From: Sordariomycetes sp. S80-01Y
Taxonomy: Eukaryota; Ascomycota; Sordariomycetes
Reading direction: 5' to 3'
NCBI GenBank assembly: GCA_037042185.1
Contig: JAXQJY010000033.1
Coordinates: 2,604,001-2,668,000 of the forward strand
Length of the DNA stretch: 64,000 nucleotides
Under the pieces are notes generated by a model. It was not told the DNA's origin and searched no databases. It was given only the letters and a program-made list of their open reading frames with translations. Of this stretch, positions 44,776 through 57,196 are shown piece after piece. The stretch's first letter is position 1. Every line of letters begins with the position of its first letter. The position numbers and the translations under genes were made by a program.

Positions 44776-46219
44776 GTTGTCGAGTGCTACAGGTTTCGCG
44801 GAACAAAAGGAGACGTCGAGGTGTAGGGCGTCGGGAAGCTGACGGACGAACGTCAAGCTGATGATGATGTCGCTCTGCTTGTTGTCCTGCCTGGAGCTGC
44901 TGGAGGTTCTGCACTGATGGATTTGGCCAATCAACCTTGCTACATGGGAGGCAGCTGCACGTGATGAGTGGACGACGAGCAGCGTGATGATTGGTGCGTG
45001 ACCTCGGACGATCAACGCGATGGGCTTGTAGGTGCTTTAGGTTCTTCAACCATCGGGCTTAGGGATGATTGTAAGGGCTGGATTCTACGGCAGTTGCAAG
45101 GGCTGAATTTGATCGGATTCAGGAAATTTGAGGTGTTATCTTGTTTATCAACGTCAATGTATCTGAGGCACATGCGGATATTTGAATGTGGCGCGGTATC
45201 GTGGCCAGTGCGGGCGGGCGGGCGTGCCTAGTTAATGCTGGTTGTATGTACCTGCTGTTTCACGACTTGAGCTTGGGAGGCAAGCGCGAGTTGCGAACGG
45301 ACTCATCTGTGACAAAAGCACGTCTGGTATCTCGTGATCTCTTCAGCCAAACAATAGACCCCCTTCTCTCACATAATTGCGACAACGCCGGCGCTTTACG
45401 GTTCCGCTGGAATCGTTCCCGCCCTCGACACCTGGCAGCGGCACCAAAGCTGCACAGCAGCCTGCGCAACCCCGGCATCCCCCTGCCTGCTCGCCAGCCT
45501 GCGGCACTATCACTCCAGTGTCCAGACCCGCCCGCGCCATCGCTAAGACTCCGAACCCAATCCACCATCAGAATCCCATCCACCCACCATCTTTACCTCC
45601 GGGGGCAATAGCGACGGCTCGGAAGGAGGTTCCTGGACGCCCGAATCAGCTGCTGTCTCGTCAAGACCCTCGAATCTACTCACCGTTATTTTGAGCATAC
45701 ATTGCTACTACCAATTCCCGCTTGCCCCGACTGCAAAGCATCGCGGCGGTGCGGCTCGTTCGTTTCGATACCCCAGCTCGCACCTCCCGTCCAAGACTCC
45801 TGCGTCTGCGGGCTGTGCTGCTGTGCGAAGATTCTCGACCTCGACCTCCCTCCTCGAATTTGCAACATCATCGCCCGATTCCACGATCCCGAGCCGCCCG
45901 ACCGTGTAAACAATAGGGATTTCCAGATCGTGTCACTCCCGAGGGTCGGAGCAAAGGTCAACACAGACAAAGCCAGCCATTCCGGTTCTGAGAGGGCGCC
46001 AAGGACTCCATTCACCCTCAGGTCAACCGACGGCGGATTTTCCGTCGATCGTTGACACTTTGCACCGTCGCCGATTACTCTGAGCGAGAGCGACAAGACC
46101 AGCCTCCGAGGCATCACGACACAGGCTTTGTTACAAAGCCGGCCTCTTCCCGGCCTCTTCTACGCTAAGGTTAGGATCGGGAAATCGTCACGCGCATTTC
46201 TTATCTCGAGACCTTGACG
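44776..46219. other. divergent VMA11 / ROM2 promoter
   Basis: A 1.4-kb region between two divergent start codons. From about 45480 to 46200 the plus strand is rich in C and short C/T runs, as expected for the ROM2 leader. Short frames here have no protein-like features. Confidence 0.55.
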
Positions 46220-49200
46220 ATGGCCGACTATCACTATGATCCTCGGCAGCAACGGCGACCGCAGCCGGGCTACGGCGAGCCTGGACCTCCTCGCCAGCGC
46301 GACGAGGCTTTCTCGAATATCTTCGGAGGGGCGCCACCACCGGGGCGGTCCCAGACTATGACAGGATCCTCCATCCCTCCCATTCCCGACCAAGGCCGAA
46401 CAAACACAATGTCCTCCACACACTCGCAAGGCATGCAGCGTCCACCTCCCCAACGAGGGGGATATCCGGGGTACTACGGCGACCATGACCCCAACGCCGG
46501 CTCGCGCACGCGCACTATGGATTCGAGCAACGTGCCGAATGGATACTATCAGGGCCAGAGACAACCCTCCGGCGGGTATCAGGGGCAGAACCAACAGTAT
46601 GGCCAGCAATATCAGCAGCCCATGCGACGCCCTTATCCTGGGCCTCAGGGTCCAGCACCCCCCCGTATGGACCCTCGGGGGCCTCCTCCGGGCGCAGCAG
46701 GGGCGCGCGGCCCCCCTCAGCATCGACCGTACCCTGGCGGTCAACAACCAGCCCAGAATCACGACCCGTATAGATCACAGTCCATGGTTTCCCAGCCTCG
46801 ACCGCAATTGTACAATCCCCCTCCAAGCTCCTACCAGCAACCCGCTGCAAACCAGTTCCGACAAGCTCCGTACTCTCATCAACAACAATCAAGGACGACT
46901 GCGCAAGGAAGGGTGGTTCCTGAACGCCATGATGATAGATCTATGTCAATGACTGGGACATACCCACAGGAAAGAGATGCTCATCAGACCATGAGCGGCC
47001 GAGTCATACCGAACCGACGAGCCCCAGCCGAGATGCCAACCCCGAACGGCTTCACGCCAAACGGCCAGTATCCGCAACAGCCTGGAGCCCAGACGAGGAC
47101 AACTAGCATGACATCTTCAACTGCTGGACCAGACCACCATAGAACGATGTCGATGGCCTCTACCATAGCACCGACGATCACGCCTTCTGAGTCCGAGACT
47201 GTCATTGGCGGAACTCGTCCTGACAGAAGCAAATCAATTTCGAGCGACCGGCCACCAACGGCTACGAAAATCAGACCTCCTTTGGTTTACCCTGCTATGC
47301 TTTCCAAGGTTGCGGAATGTTTCCGCAGAAAGATCATAACCGGCGATAGAACGAAGAACGAGCTTACGTATAAGAATGCATTCAGCGGCAGCGAAGCGGT
47401 CGATGTGCTCTCGTACATTATCAGGACAACAGATCGAAACCTGGCTCTACTCCTAGGCCGTGCCCTTGATGCCCAGAAATATTTCCACGATGTCACATAC
47501 GAACACCGGTTGCGAGACTCTCAGTCGGAGATGTACCAATTCAGGGAGAATTTGATGGATGAGCAGCAAGAGGAGGAGAAGCCAGCAGTCAACGGTGTCT
47601 TTGTGCTGCTGTCAGAGTGTTACTCTCCCACCTGTACAAGGGACCAGCTCTGTTACTCGATCGCTTGCCCGCGACGTTTGGAACAGGTTTCCAGGCTTAA
47701 CCTCAAAATCAATCCTGGGTTACGGAAGCCCGAGTCAGCTAACATCAATGACGATGAGGCTGATCAGCAGGATGAGCAGAAGCTGTGGATCAACTCGGTG
47801 CCCAAGGAGATCGCGGACAACGTCTCGGAGAAGGAGCAGAAGAGGCAAGAAGTTATCTCTGAAATCTGCTACACAGAGAGAGACTTCGTCAAGGATTTGG
47901 AATATCTCCGCGACTTTTGGATATTACCATTACGATCGAAACAATCTCCCATTCCTGCCAACCGCCGAGAGAAGGTTGTCAAGAACATCTTCAGCAACCT
48001 CATCGATCACCCCAGCATACACACTGTCAGCTCCCGTTTTGCCAGCGCTCTTACGTCGCGCCAGCAAAAAGAGCCTGTGGTATACAATATTGGCGACATT
48101 TTCCTTGATGCTGTCCCCCTGTTCGAGCCATTCATATGGTACGGCAGCAGGCAGTTGGAAGGCAAGTATGAGTTCGAGAACGAACGCGCCGGAAATCCAT
48201 TCTTCTCAAAATTCGTGGATGAAATTGAGCGCCGAAAGGAATCACGAAAGCTAGAGCTTAACGGTTACCTGACCAAGCCGACAACTCGCCTGGCCAGGTA
48301 CCCTCTACTTCTGGAGAATGTACTCAAGTATACTGAAGATGGCAACCCCGACAAAGAAGATATCCCCAAGGTTCTCACGATAATCAGGGATCTGCTAGGC
48401 CGAGTCAACGCGGAGTCTGGTAAGGCGGAGAACCGACACAACTTGAGAAAACTACATGAGCAGTTGCGTTTCAGACCCAACGAGCGTGTTGATTTGCGTC
48501 TCACTGAAGAGGGGCGTGAGATGGTCTTCAAGAGTCAGTTCAAGAAGTCTCCAACGGACCCCAGCGAGATCACCGCATACCTATTTGATCATGCTGTGCT
48601 CCTGGTGCGTATCAAACAGACTGGTAAGTCTGAAGAGGTTAAGGCATACCGACGGCCGATTCCCCTGGAATTACTTGCGATTCGTGAGATGGACGAGGTC
48701 ATCCCTCAGGCAGGGGTGAAACGTACATCGTCGAGTCTGCTTCCCGGTGTGCGGAACAACGAGGCTAGCAAGCAAGGCTGGCCGATCACCTTCCGCCATT
48801 TGGGCAAGGCTGGTTATGAGTTGACTGTATATGCTTCGAATCAGGCAGCGCGGAAGAAGTGGCTTGAGTATATCGACAGTGCTCAACAGCGATTGCGGGC
48901 CCGAGCCGACTTCTTCAACACCACCGTTATCTCGAGCAACTTCTTTGGAGGTGCTAATCACATCAACTGCGTTACGCCTTTCGGTAAGTAGTCGCCACCC
49001 AGCCGGAGACAAAAGCAGCTAACATGCAACAGACGGTGGTCGCAAACTACTGTTTGGCACTGACAGCGGCATCTATCTTGCCGACCGCAAGAACCGGGAG
49101 CAGGTCCCACGGAGAGTGCTTGATTCTGCGAGCGTCACACAGATCGACATCTTGGAGGAATATCAGCTTCTACTGGTTTTGTCCAACAAGACCCTCTTGT

Positions 49201-50060
49201 CGTACTCCGTATCCGCGCTGAACCCAGATGAGCCTGCGATCTCGAAACGACCAAAGAAGATTCAGAACCACTGTAGCTTCTTTAAGACGGGTATCTGCTT
49301 GGGTCGTCATCTTGTTTGCTGCGTCAAGTCTTCAGCACTGTCGACTACGATCAAGGTGTTTGAACCGAACGATGCCATGACCAAGGCGAAGAAGCAGAAG
49401 GGACTTGGCAAGTTCATTGCTGGCGGGCAGGACGAGCTGCGGCCATTCAAGGAATTCTACATCCCCACCGAGTCCTCGTCGGTGCATTTCCTCAAGTCCA
49501 AGCTGTGCGTTGCGTGCGCCAGAGGTTTTGAGGTTGTGTCGCTCGAGACTCTTGAAACACAATCCTTGCTTGACCAGGCCGACACATCGCTTGACTTTGT
49601 CGCCAGGAAAGAGGGCGTCCGACCTATCCACATTGAACGCCTCAATGGGGAGTTCTTGCTCAACTACTCCGAGTTCTCGTTCTTCGTCAATAGGAATGGT
49701 TGGCGAGCTCGGCCAGAGTGGCGCATCGACTGGGAAGGAAGCCCGACCAACTTCGCTCTCAGCTACCCTTGGATCTTGGCTTTTGAGACCAATTTCATTG
49801 AGCTGCGCAACATCGAGAATGGCGCTGTTCATATTGTGCCTCACAAGAACATCCGCATGCTTCACAGCAGCACACACGAGGTAAGTTTACTTAGCAACCA
49901 GGCCATTGCTTCCGCTAACGAGTATCAGATCCTCTTTGCGTACGAAGATGAAAGGGGCGAGGATGTTGTCGAAGCGGTCGACTTCTGGAAGAACAACCGC
50001 GCCTCCGAGATGATTCGCTCGCCACCCCCCTCCGCCGGCACTGGCGCAGCAGCGCGATAG
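46220..50060 (+). CDS. ROM2: Rho1 guanine nucleotide exchange factor, Rom2-like
   Basis: Three exons, 46220-48983, 49033-49880 and 49929-50060, give 1247 aa with introns of 49 and 48 nt. Residues 1-350 are disordered and rich in Q, P, G and R. Then come a DEP domain (about 355-445), a DH/RhoGEF domain (about 545-735; ISEICYTERDFVKDLEYLRD, then TRLARYPLLLENVLKYT), a PH domain (about 765-890), and a CNH domain (about 922-1225; LLFGTDSGIYLADR, VLDSASVTQIDILEEYQ, GRHLVCCVK, FALSYPWILAFE). This order is that of fungal Rom2/Tus1-type GEFs that activate Rho1 in wall-integrity signalling. The start at 46220 is preferred; an ATG six bases upstream is in frame. A 48-nt stop-free intron in the CNH part could be retained. 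Confidence 0.93.
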
Positions 50061-50628
50061 CAACCGCGTACACGACAGAAATAGAGTCCGCTGAAACGGG
50101 CGATGTCGCGTCTCGTTGCAAGCCGTGATGCCTTCAGGTAGCACCTCGGAGGTGGACGTATCCGCCCTCGCAATCTCAGCACCGGCGATCTCTGGGGCGA
50201 AAGGAGGCAAGAGTCGATGGACGATGATGATCGTCCTAGGCCATGCCGCAGTGCGCCTGAGGCTCGTCGCCAGTGTTACCCCTGAGCCGGGTGAGGGTTT
50301 GGAGTTTCCGCTTCGGATGGGTATGGAGGTTGAAGTCGAAGACGACCACCAGATGGAGATGTTGGTTTCCCAGAAGGAAGGAGAAGCAAATGCAGGCCAG
50401 CGGCTTTGATTTTGTAAGGAAGAAGCGAGAGTGAGGTTGGCTTTTTGTAAAGTCTCGGGAAAGCGCTTTGAAGACGGGCCAGATGTCTACGTTGTTTATT
50501 TGCGAAGTTTAATTTGGCATTATGGCCGCGTGTCGTGGATACTTGGGCGGTTACTACATATAATGCATTGATAACCGGCGCTCACCATCCACTCTCCCGT
50601 CGTGTCTCGATCATGGTTCCAACGAGAG
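50061..50628. other. convergent intergenic region
   Basis: A 568-bp stretch between two convergent stops. Frames here are antisense or random. No gene was seen. Confidence 0.6.
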
Positions 50629-51978
50629 CTAAACTCTGCGCCCTCCAAAGCCAGCAGCGAGCCTAATGTCGCTCGTGTTACCCAACCCCTTTTCTTCGAA
50701 CGCATCAACCACCTTGCCCTTTTTGACGTCGACGGCTCCCCATCTTTGCTCCCGGGAATTCCTTCTCCTCTCCACGCCTCTTTGCTCGTTCTCGCTCGCC
50801 ACCCAGACCCCCAGCTCATCCAGCAAAACCTCGACGATGGTGACGTGCTCACCGCCTCCGTGCCCGCCACTGGCGAGAACCTCGTCCGCGTCCCTCCCTG
50901 TTCTGGGAAGCCGCGTGCACAGAAGATGCACGTCCAGCATCTGGCTGAAGACCATGCCGAAGCTCGGCTTGTTCCTCCTCGCGCCGGCGGAGGGGAGGCC
51001 GGGGATGACGGGCGGGTTGAACACGGACCTGAGGGTGGGGTCGAGCGGTCTGCTGCTTGTGGAGCCGGAGGTGTTCGACTCGCCGGGCGAGGCGGTGGTG
51101 TTGAGGAGCAGGAAGAGCGGCGAGGAGGAAAGGTTGCGGGAGAGGTATCGGATGTGCGAGGACAGCTGCTGGAGGAGCGGGTGGGCGGTGGTCGAGGAGC
51201 GGTAGGTGAAGAGGGAGGTTAGGAGGGTCGAGAAGTGAGTTATTATGATCAGATCCGGGGGTTTTCTTCTTGAGTTGTCTCCTGGCTTCTGCAGAGACTT
51301 GTGTGTTTCTTGTGGTGGGCTATCGCCTTTGACTGGCGAGAGCGCCTCGTCGTCCGAGGCCTGAGAGTCGCCAATCTCGAGACATGGCTTTGCATCAAGC
51401 TCAGACTCTGGCTCTGGCTCCAGCTCTGGCTCACAGCTCGGTTCAGAATCACGATCCAGGTCAGCGAGAACTTCCCACACTCCATCCACGTCAAAGACCT
51501 GCGCCAGCTCCACGCACTCCAGGGCGCCCTCCAGATCAGAGGAGGCGGCAGCGACAGCAGAGCGCAGAGGACGAAGCACCTCGATCCTGGGCTTGGGCGT
51601 GATGATCAAGGCCTTCTTCATGGAACCATCTTCCAGGCCCCGTGAGAGGATTTGCATAGCAAGCTTGATCCGTCAGCCAGTCCGTGGTGCGAAGAGGAAA
51701 AGGGGGTGGGGGAGGCGGGATGTCTGAGGACGCACTGTGACACCAAAGTCCTCGCGCTCGGCGCTCACGCCCACGACGCTGCCGCGCTCAAGTCCGCCCT
51801 GCAGGACATGACTGTCGATCTCGGAAGGTCCGGCTCTGCAGAGGCCGAGAGCGATGTTTGCGTCGCGACGGAGCCTTTCGTTGTGCGCGATTGTCGTGGC
51901 GGGAATGGGATCGAGGGTGAGGTGAGACGATTGGGAGGGTTGTGAGGGTTGTGAAGACGAGGAGTCGCTGGCTTGCAT
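50629..51978 (-). CDS. RAD51-paralogue-like protein lacking Walker motifs
   Basis: Two exons, 51978-51736 and 51663-50629, join across a 72-nt GTGCGT...GCTGAC...CAAG intron into 425 aa. Order matches the RecA/RAD51 core: PSEIDSHVLQGGLERGSVVG (about residues 50-70), then SAEREDFGVTLAMQIL where RAD51 has its Walker A GEFRTGKT. KKALIITPKP is the next strand, and DLIIITHFSTLLTSLF stands where Walker B LLIVDS would be. FLLLNTTASP corresponds to VVITNQV, and MVFSQMLDVHLLCTRLPR to the late core strand. EVLLDELGVW and AVDVKKGKVVDAF match the final strands. The P-loop Lys/Thr and the Walker B Asp are absent, so ATP hydrolysis is not expected. About 80 acidic, disordered residues are inserted in the middle (about 150-220). 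A Shu-type recombination accessory role, as with Psy3/Csm2, is inference. Confidence 0.7.
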
Positions 51979-53082
51979 TGCACCGTTCGGTCATGGCGGT
52001 GCGGATTTGTATTGTGTAGAAAAAAAAAAGACGAATGAGAAAGGTATGCAAGCGAGAAGTTGTCATTTCAAGCCGACAGCACCTAGGTAGCCCAAGTTAC
52101 AGGATGGATACACCGTGTCCGCCAAGTATCGACACTGTAAACTATGCGATCTTAGGAAAGTCGTTCGTCTCTCTTGAAAGGACAACTTGGACATGGCAAA
52201 ACGATTAATGTCCCGTCCACTGCGACTATACCGTCGCAATCATATGCGCCCTCGAGGCCGGTTTCGCGGTCGTCCGCGCCATGCTGGACCGTCCCAGGAA
52301 GGTACTCTGGACGGCGATGCAAGCGTCGCAGACCGGAAGCGCACTTCGACTATACATAGTAGCAGCATCATTTACTCCGGATCAGGCAAGGGAGCGGGCT
52401 GTCTTTGGTGGAATGTCTGGACACTGCAGACCATCATCCTCACAGAGGCCATCTATCTATTAGCAAACATCAAACTATGGTAGCATCTCGCTAGGGTCAT
52501 TCACTTGCATTTCTAGACTTCAGTGTGGACAGCTCATTGACAGCGGGACATGGTTACAGAAGGATGATGACTTTAGGAATTGTATGACTCTTGTGCTACC
52601 GTCTGTCATACGCAAAGTAAGTAACGCGATCCAAGTGATCCCTTTTCTACACCACTACCAAAACTACGGTAGTCACCTAATTTCAGACAGCGCGTCCTTC
52701 TCGAGGCCCAGCGTCCTCCTATCTCGACCTCAATCCACCAAAGCAGTGGATTCTTCCTAATCTCATGTATGCTCAACACTTCGCTGGAGGAAATGCCATG
52801 TCAAAAATACATTGCTTCCTGGTCTGCTCTCAACAATGCTTAGTGATCGTCAACTGCTGTATCCCGTGGTATCATGCAACCTCCCTAGGTGAAGGAGCCC
52901 AAGCCGTGCATCGACATGCTCCTACGTAGACCGCTCGCCGATTTCTTCATCTTCTGGGGCAGTGTAATGTCAACGAGACCCTCATAAACCGTGTCCGGCT
53001 GCTGCTTCGCGCCTCGGTTGCCGCTCGAAGGACTCTCGATCAACGGTGCCCGCCCCGCCTCATGCTTCGCCGTCAGCTTTGA
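51979..53082. other. intergenic, tandem minus-strand genes
   Basis: A 1.1-kb stretch between the start of the RAD51-like gene and the PAL1 stop. An A10 run lies at 52020-52029, just upstream of the RAD51-like start, and a CCTAGGTA motif at about 52083-52090. No gene was seen. Confidence 0.55.
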
Positions 53083-55158
53083 CTAGATAGCCGTGCCGGG
53101 GTTGCCAGGAGGGCTAGTCGGGCTGCTGTCGTCGCGCCGCTGTCTGCGGCCACCCTTGAGGCTCTTCATCCGCCCGAGAAACCCGCTGGGCTTGCCACCG
53201 TCCTCAGAGCCGAACGCCCCGTCAGCTGTCGCACGTCGCTCAAGCGCGGCACCGCTGGAACCTCGGCGCGGTGGGCTGTTCGGAGACATGGCGCCATCGC
53301 GGGCCCTGACTGTGAAAGCCTCTTCCCCCTTCCCATATTCAGTGAAGAATGGGTTGCCTTCGGTCTGACCAGCACTGGCCACTCTGTCTGGGCTCGTAAC
53401 GCGTCCGGGGCCATAGTCTCGTGGTCCCTTGTTGATGTGACGAATGCGTTGAGCTAGCGACTTCTTCCGCTGCAGCCCGCCTTCAGCCTGCTCCCTGGCT
53501 TGCTCTTCACGGGTGCGCACAATCGCTGTGCGAGCAGCCGGCGTGCCTTCGAGGAAAGTCGACGTTCCTAATCCTACGCTCTCCTCGCCGTGAATAACGT
53601 CGCCTCGAGCTATAGGGTCAATTATTCGAGGGTTACTGCCTGCGCCCCGTGTGTCCTCCGGTTCATGGGTGGTTTTGGCCCTGTACGAAAACTCCCGGAA
53701 AGCCTCTTCGTTACCCTGGCCCATGAAGGCCGAATGATCACCCTTCATGTTCAAAGGACCAGCTCCACCCAAAGAGTTGTTGAGTGAGTCTTTTGGGAAG
53801 GCTTGCATCGGCGCCCGGCGAGCCTTGTTACGGTTTCGATGGGGGTTCAGGGCGTCGAATGGACCGTCGTGATGGAACACTTCCTAAGTCAGCGGATGAA
53901 CCCAATCAGGTGTGAATTCAATTAACATACATCCGGTTCCGTAGATGCCAGTGGCATCCAACTGATCAATGATATCGACACGTCGGTTCGGCCGCCCAGA
54001 CTTGCTTCTGGAAGACTTGCCCTCGCGGTTCTCGCGCCCTTCACGGCGTTCGCGGGGCTCAAGCGGTTCGCGCGGTTCGCGAGGCTCCCTCCTCTCGCGA
54101 AGCTCCTTGGCTTGGCCCTCAGGTCGGGCCTCACGCTTCTGGCGCTCGCGCTCTCGTCGGCGAGCAATTATCTGCTTCTCTTCCTCGGTCAAGGGCATCG
54201 AATCAAAATCGAGGACGGAAGAGTCTGAGTTGCGTCGAGGGCGTGGTCGGGGAGGTGGTCTTCGGTTTGGCGAGGCTGACGGACCGGCTCGTGCACCAGG
54301 GGGCGGCATCTTACGGGCTCTCAGGGCTTCTTCCTCTGAGCCTGCGGGACGGTTGTTCGTGGCATCCAAAGGCGGCACGTTCTCGCGGCGAGGGCCAGTG
54401 GCACCGATGGTGGGGTCCTTGAGATCCATCGGCTTCTTTTCATCAAGAGTCAACGAGTTCTATCAGGCGTTAACTAATATCCTGCGTAGAATTGCGCCGA
54501 GCCGTTGGCAACCAACAGCTGAGCTCGAAGGGCGGGCAGAGCCTACGAAGATTTCCTCAGCGGAGAGCGACTTGGCTCCCTCCGAGTTGTTCGACATGGC
54601 GCCAGGCGACTTCAGCGGCGGCGGCGGTTGCTCGAGGAATGGATTGCGCGACAGAGGTCTCGCAGGAGGGTCGTCGAACGGCGAAGCGGGGGATGCGGCA
54701 CGATTGCGGAATGGGTTGTTGGATGAGAGATTGAGGCTCAGGCCGATAGGCTCCTGAGAGTCTGTGACGAGTCAATAAAGTGATGAGCAGGAGCGGGCGC
54801 GTACAGGTGTCGAGGAAGGAGTGGATGGGCGTGATGGGCATGGATGAAACGAGACAATCTCTTCAACATGACACAAGCAGGACCGGCGCAAAAGTGGACC
54901 GTCTTCTGGTGACGATTGATACGGAGTCGTGACACTGATCTGCGATTCCGACGGCGCTTCTGCTTGGTCGCGCTGTTTCCAACTAGCATGCGTTGTCCTG
55001 GATCTGCCTTGGCCCTTGGCGGCTGGGGTGCCTCCTGCCTCCTGTCCAGGAGACGACGACAGGGAGCTCGGTTCACGACGGTGGTGACGGGGCGGGAGAG
55101 GCGAATCAAACTCGAGGGGGTCTCACATACCTCGATGGAACGAGTCGGCGCCCGACAT
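53083..55158 (-). CDS. PAL1: cell-morphology protein Pal1
   Basis: Four exons, 55158-55131, 54761-54547, 54459-53931 and 53879-53083, give 522 aa. Introns are 369, 87 and 51 nt. The N-terminus MSGADSFHR is joined to DSQEPIGLSLNLSSNNPFRN, then SLSAEEIF|NSLTLDEKKPM, all familiar from fungal Pal1. A long basic/acidic stretch (about residues 165-230) has REP/RER repeats. The diagnostic core follows: DQLDATGIYGTG|LFHHDGPF, then NPHRNR, PMQAFPKDSLNNSLGG and QRIRHINKGPRDYGP. In fission yeast Pal1 sits at sites of polarised growth and helps keep cell shape; budding-yeast Pal1 is an early endocytic coat factor. The last acceptor is AAG; a TAG four bases earlier would give an immediate stop. The first intron is unusually long for this window. 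Confidence 0.92.
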
Positions 55159-57196
55159 GATGCTGGCTTGACCCGGTGGTCGCGTGTTGGGCGAGGAGCA
55201 GGATCTGGGAATCTGTGATGGTGGGCGGCGGTGCAGCAGTTGGGCAAGTGCCGATGGTCGATTGTCGCAAGGGCGAATTAAATTCCAGGAAGTCGACTAG
55301 GGCCGAGGCAGCGTCATACCAAGCGAGATAATGCGTCGTAGCAAGTCGTGAACAGCTGGCGCAGCGTGCAACGGTATTTGCGTCTTGACTGGCTGCGAAG
55401 GGAGGTCGAAGGAAAGATCGGATGGCGAGGTGGTGGCCCGTCGGTCGTTGAGGAAGTGACTGGACGTGCTGTGCTGTGCTGTGCTAGTGATTGCGTCGGC
55501 GGCAGATTCGACAGAGCGGAGCCCGCAGCAGCGCCCAGACTGGGGTCGCCAGGCGTAACCTTAAGGGCCTCACTGGTGGCTTCAATCAGGGGCTCGGAGG
55601 GGCTAGTGGGCGCCAAAAAGAAAAAGGGGGCAGAGGCGTTGCTTCCTGTGGCGCTCTGTCTCTTAGAGCGGCCGTTGCACTCGAATCTGTCTTCGCTTCT
55701 CCTCGTCGATCGCGTTCGGCTGACTGAAGCGATGCAGCGGCGTGCGCACGGGATTCCGTTATGAGGACGAGCTCCAAAATGGAACAGGAAGCTGGCGCAA
55801 AAGGGGTCGGTCTTGTGGCCACAAGACAGGCACGAAGTGGGCTGTTGGCGAAGATCTGCAAGCTCGGGCTAGAATTGAGCGGCTGGCCTCCGACGGCGGG
55901 GCAGCCTCCTTAACTAATGGCTCCCAGGGGGTCGGTCGGTCGTTCGGGCGAGTGGTGGGTGGCTTGACACGACCACAGGTGCAAGTCGAGGCGGCTGTCC
56001 TCGTATTGACTGATGGCCGCGCTGGCGAAATATCGTTCGGAACGTGGGTTACCGGCTGGGCGTCAAACGATAGCGGGTACCTGGTGTGCAATGCGATAGT
56101 GTCTAATGTCGAGCGTACGAGCTAAGGTGCGTGATCGGGTCCGAGCCGTACGGTTGCAATTAGATAGATGCGACTGTGTAGCGGTGAGGGACAGTAGTCA
56201 CTGGCAGTCGGTCGTGGTACTGGGTCAGCGCACGAGGCTTCTGGAGGTGATAACAGTGCTATGTGACGCGTTGGTGCGTGCGATTAGAATGGGCAAGTAG
56301 GCCAGTCGCATCAAATAAAGAGGGTGTAGAAGGAAAGCAGGATGAGAATTGATTGGGTTGAGGGAGAATCAAGGCTGGGAATTCGAAGTCGGTGACGGGG
56401 CGCGGCGACGGCGGGTGAGGAAGGTGCGAGTGAGCGAAGGCAGCCGATAACTAGGGAAAGAACTTTAAATTGCCCGACACCGTGTGCACATGGTTCTCGG
56501 CCAGCCTGCAACCATCATCTTATTGTTTCTACCGAACGAGATAACCTCGTCTCAGTTCTAAAACCATTCCTAGACTGTCAATCTTCTTCAAGCTCCCCAC
56601 AGGTGTATTCAGTCAGAGTGCCGGGTAGGCGACATGAACGTACGGGTTGCAAGCGGTCCCTGCATCAACCTTAACCACGTTGTGACTGCCAGCCACAACG
56701 CTCTCTCGGTTAAGGCTGACGATACTCTGTACCTCGTAGCCAACCTCGCTTTGCAAATCGAGCCTGCTGGTCAATCAAGCAGCGTGTTACTGAAAAATTG
56801 AAGCTGCCCGTCGACCAGTATTACCAGGTACTGTAGTGCAGGGGTTCTTCTCATCCCCGCACTCACTTCATCCTCCACGACCTCGTGTTTTTCACACCTT
56901 CACCGCCGGATCACGGTTGCCTGATTGGGAAAGCTTCTCACATACGGCACCCTACACCTCTCGACCAGACACAAGAGTGTCGGCACTGAGCACAATTGTT
57001 GAGACGAGACTGCAATTACTGCCCAACGCTTCGAAACGGAACGCCCAGCCACACTCCCTTGCCCCCTTGAATGCGAAAACAGAGACCCTGATGAGGTCAC
57101 AGTCCCACACTGCGGACAAGGGCCATCCCTCTTCTGACTTAATGTCCGGCCCATCACCAATCTTCTGGTGCCCATATAGGTAATACTACATTATGC
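55159..57196. other. intergenic, PAL1 promoter side
   Basis: A 2-kb region between the PAL1 start and the next minus-strand stop. It contains (GTGCT)4 at 55466-55485. A 100-codon minus-strand frame at 55314-55616 and a plus-strand frame at 55348-55764 have no relatives I recognise. The part at about 56820-57180 is C-rich on the plus strand, without a gene. Confidence 0.5.
55466..55485. repeat. pentanucleotide repeat (GTGCT)4
   Basis: Four perfect tandem copies of GTGCT, in the upstream region of PAL1. Confidence 0.9.
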
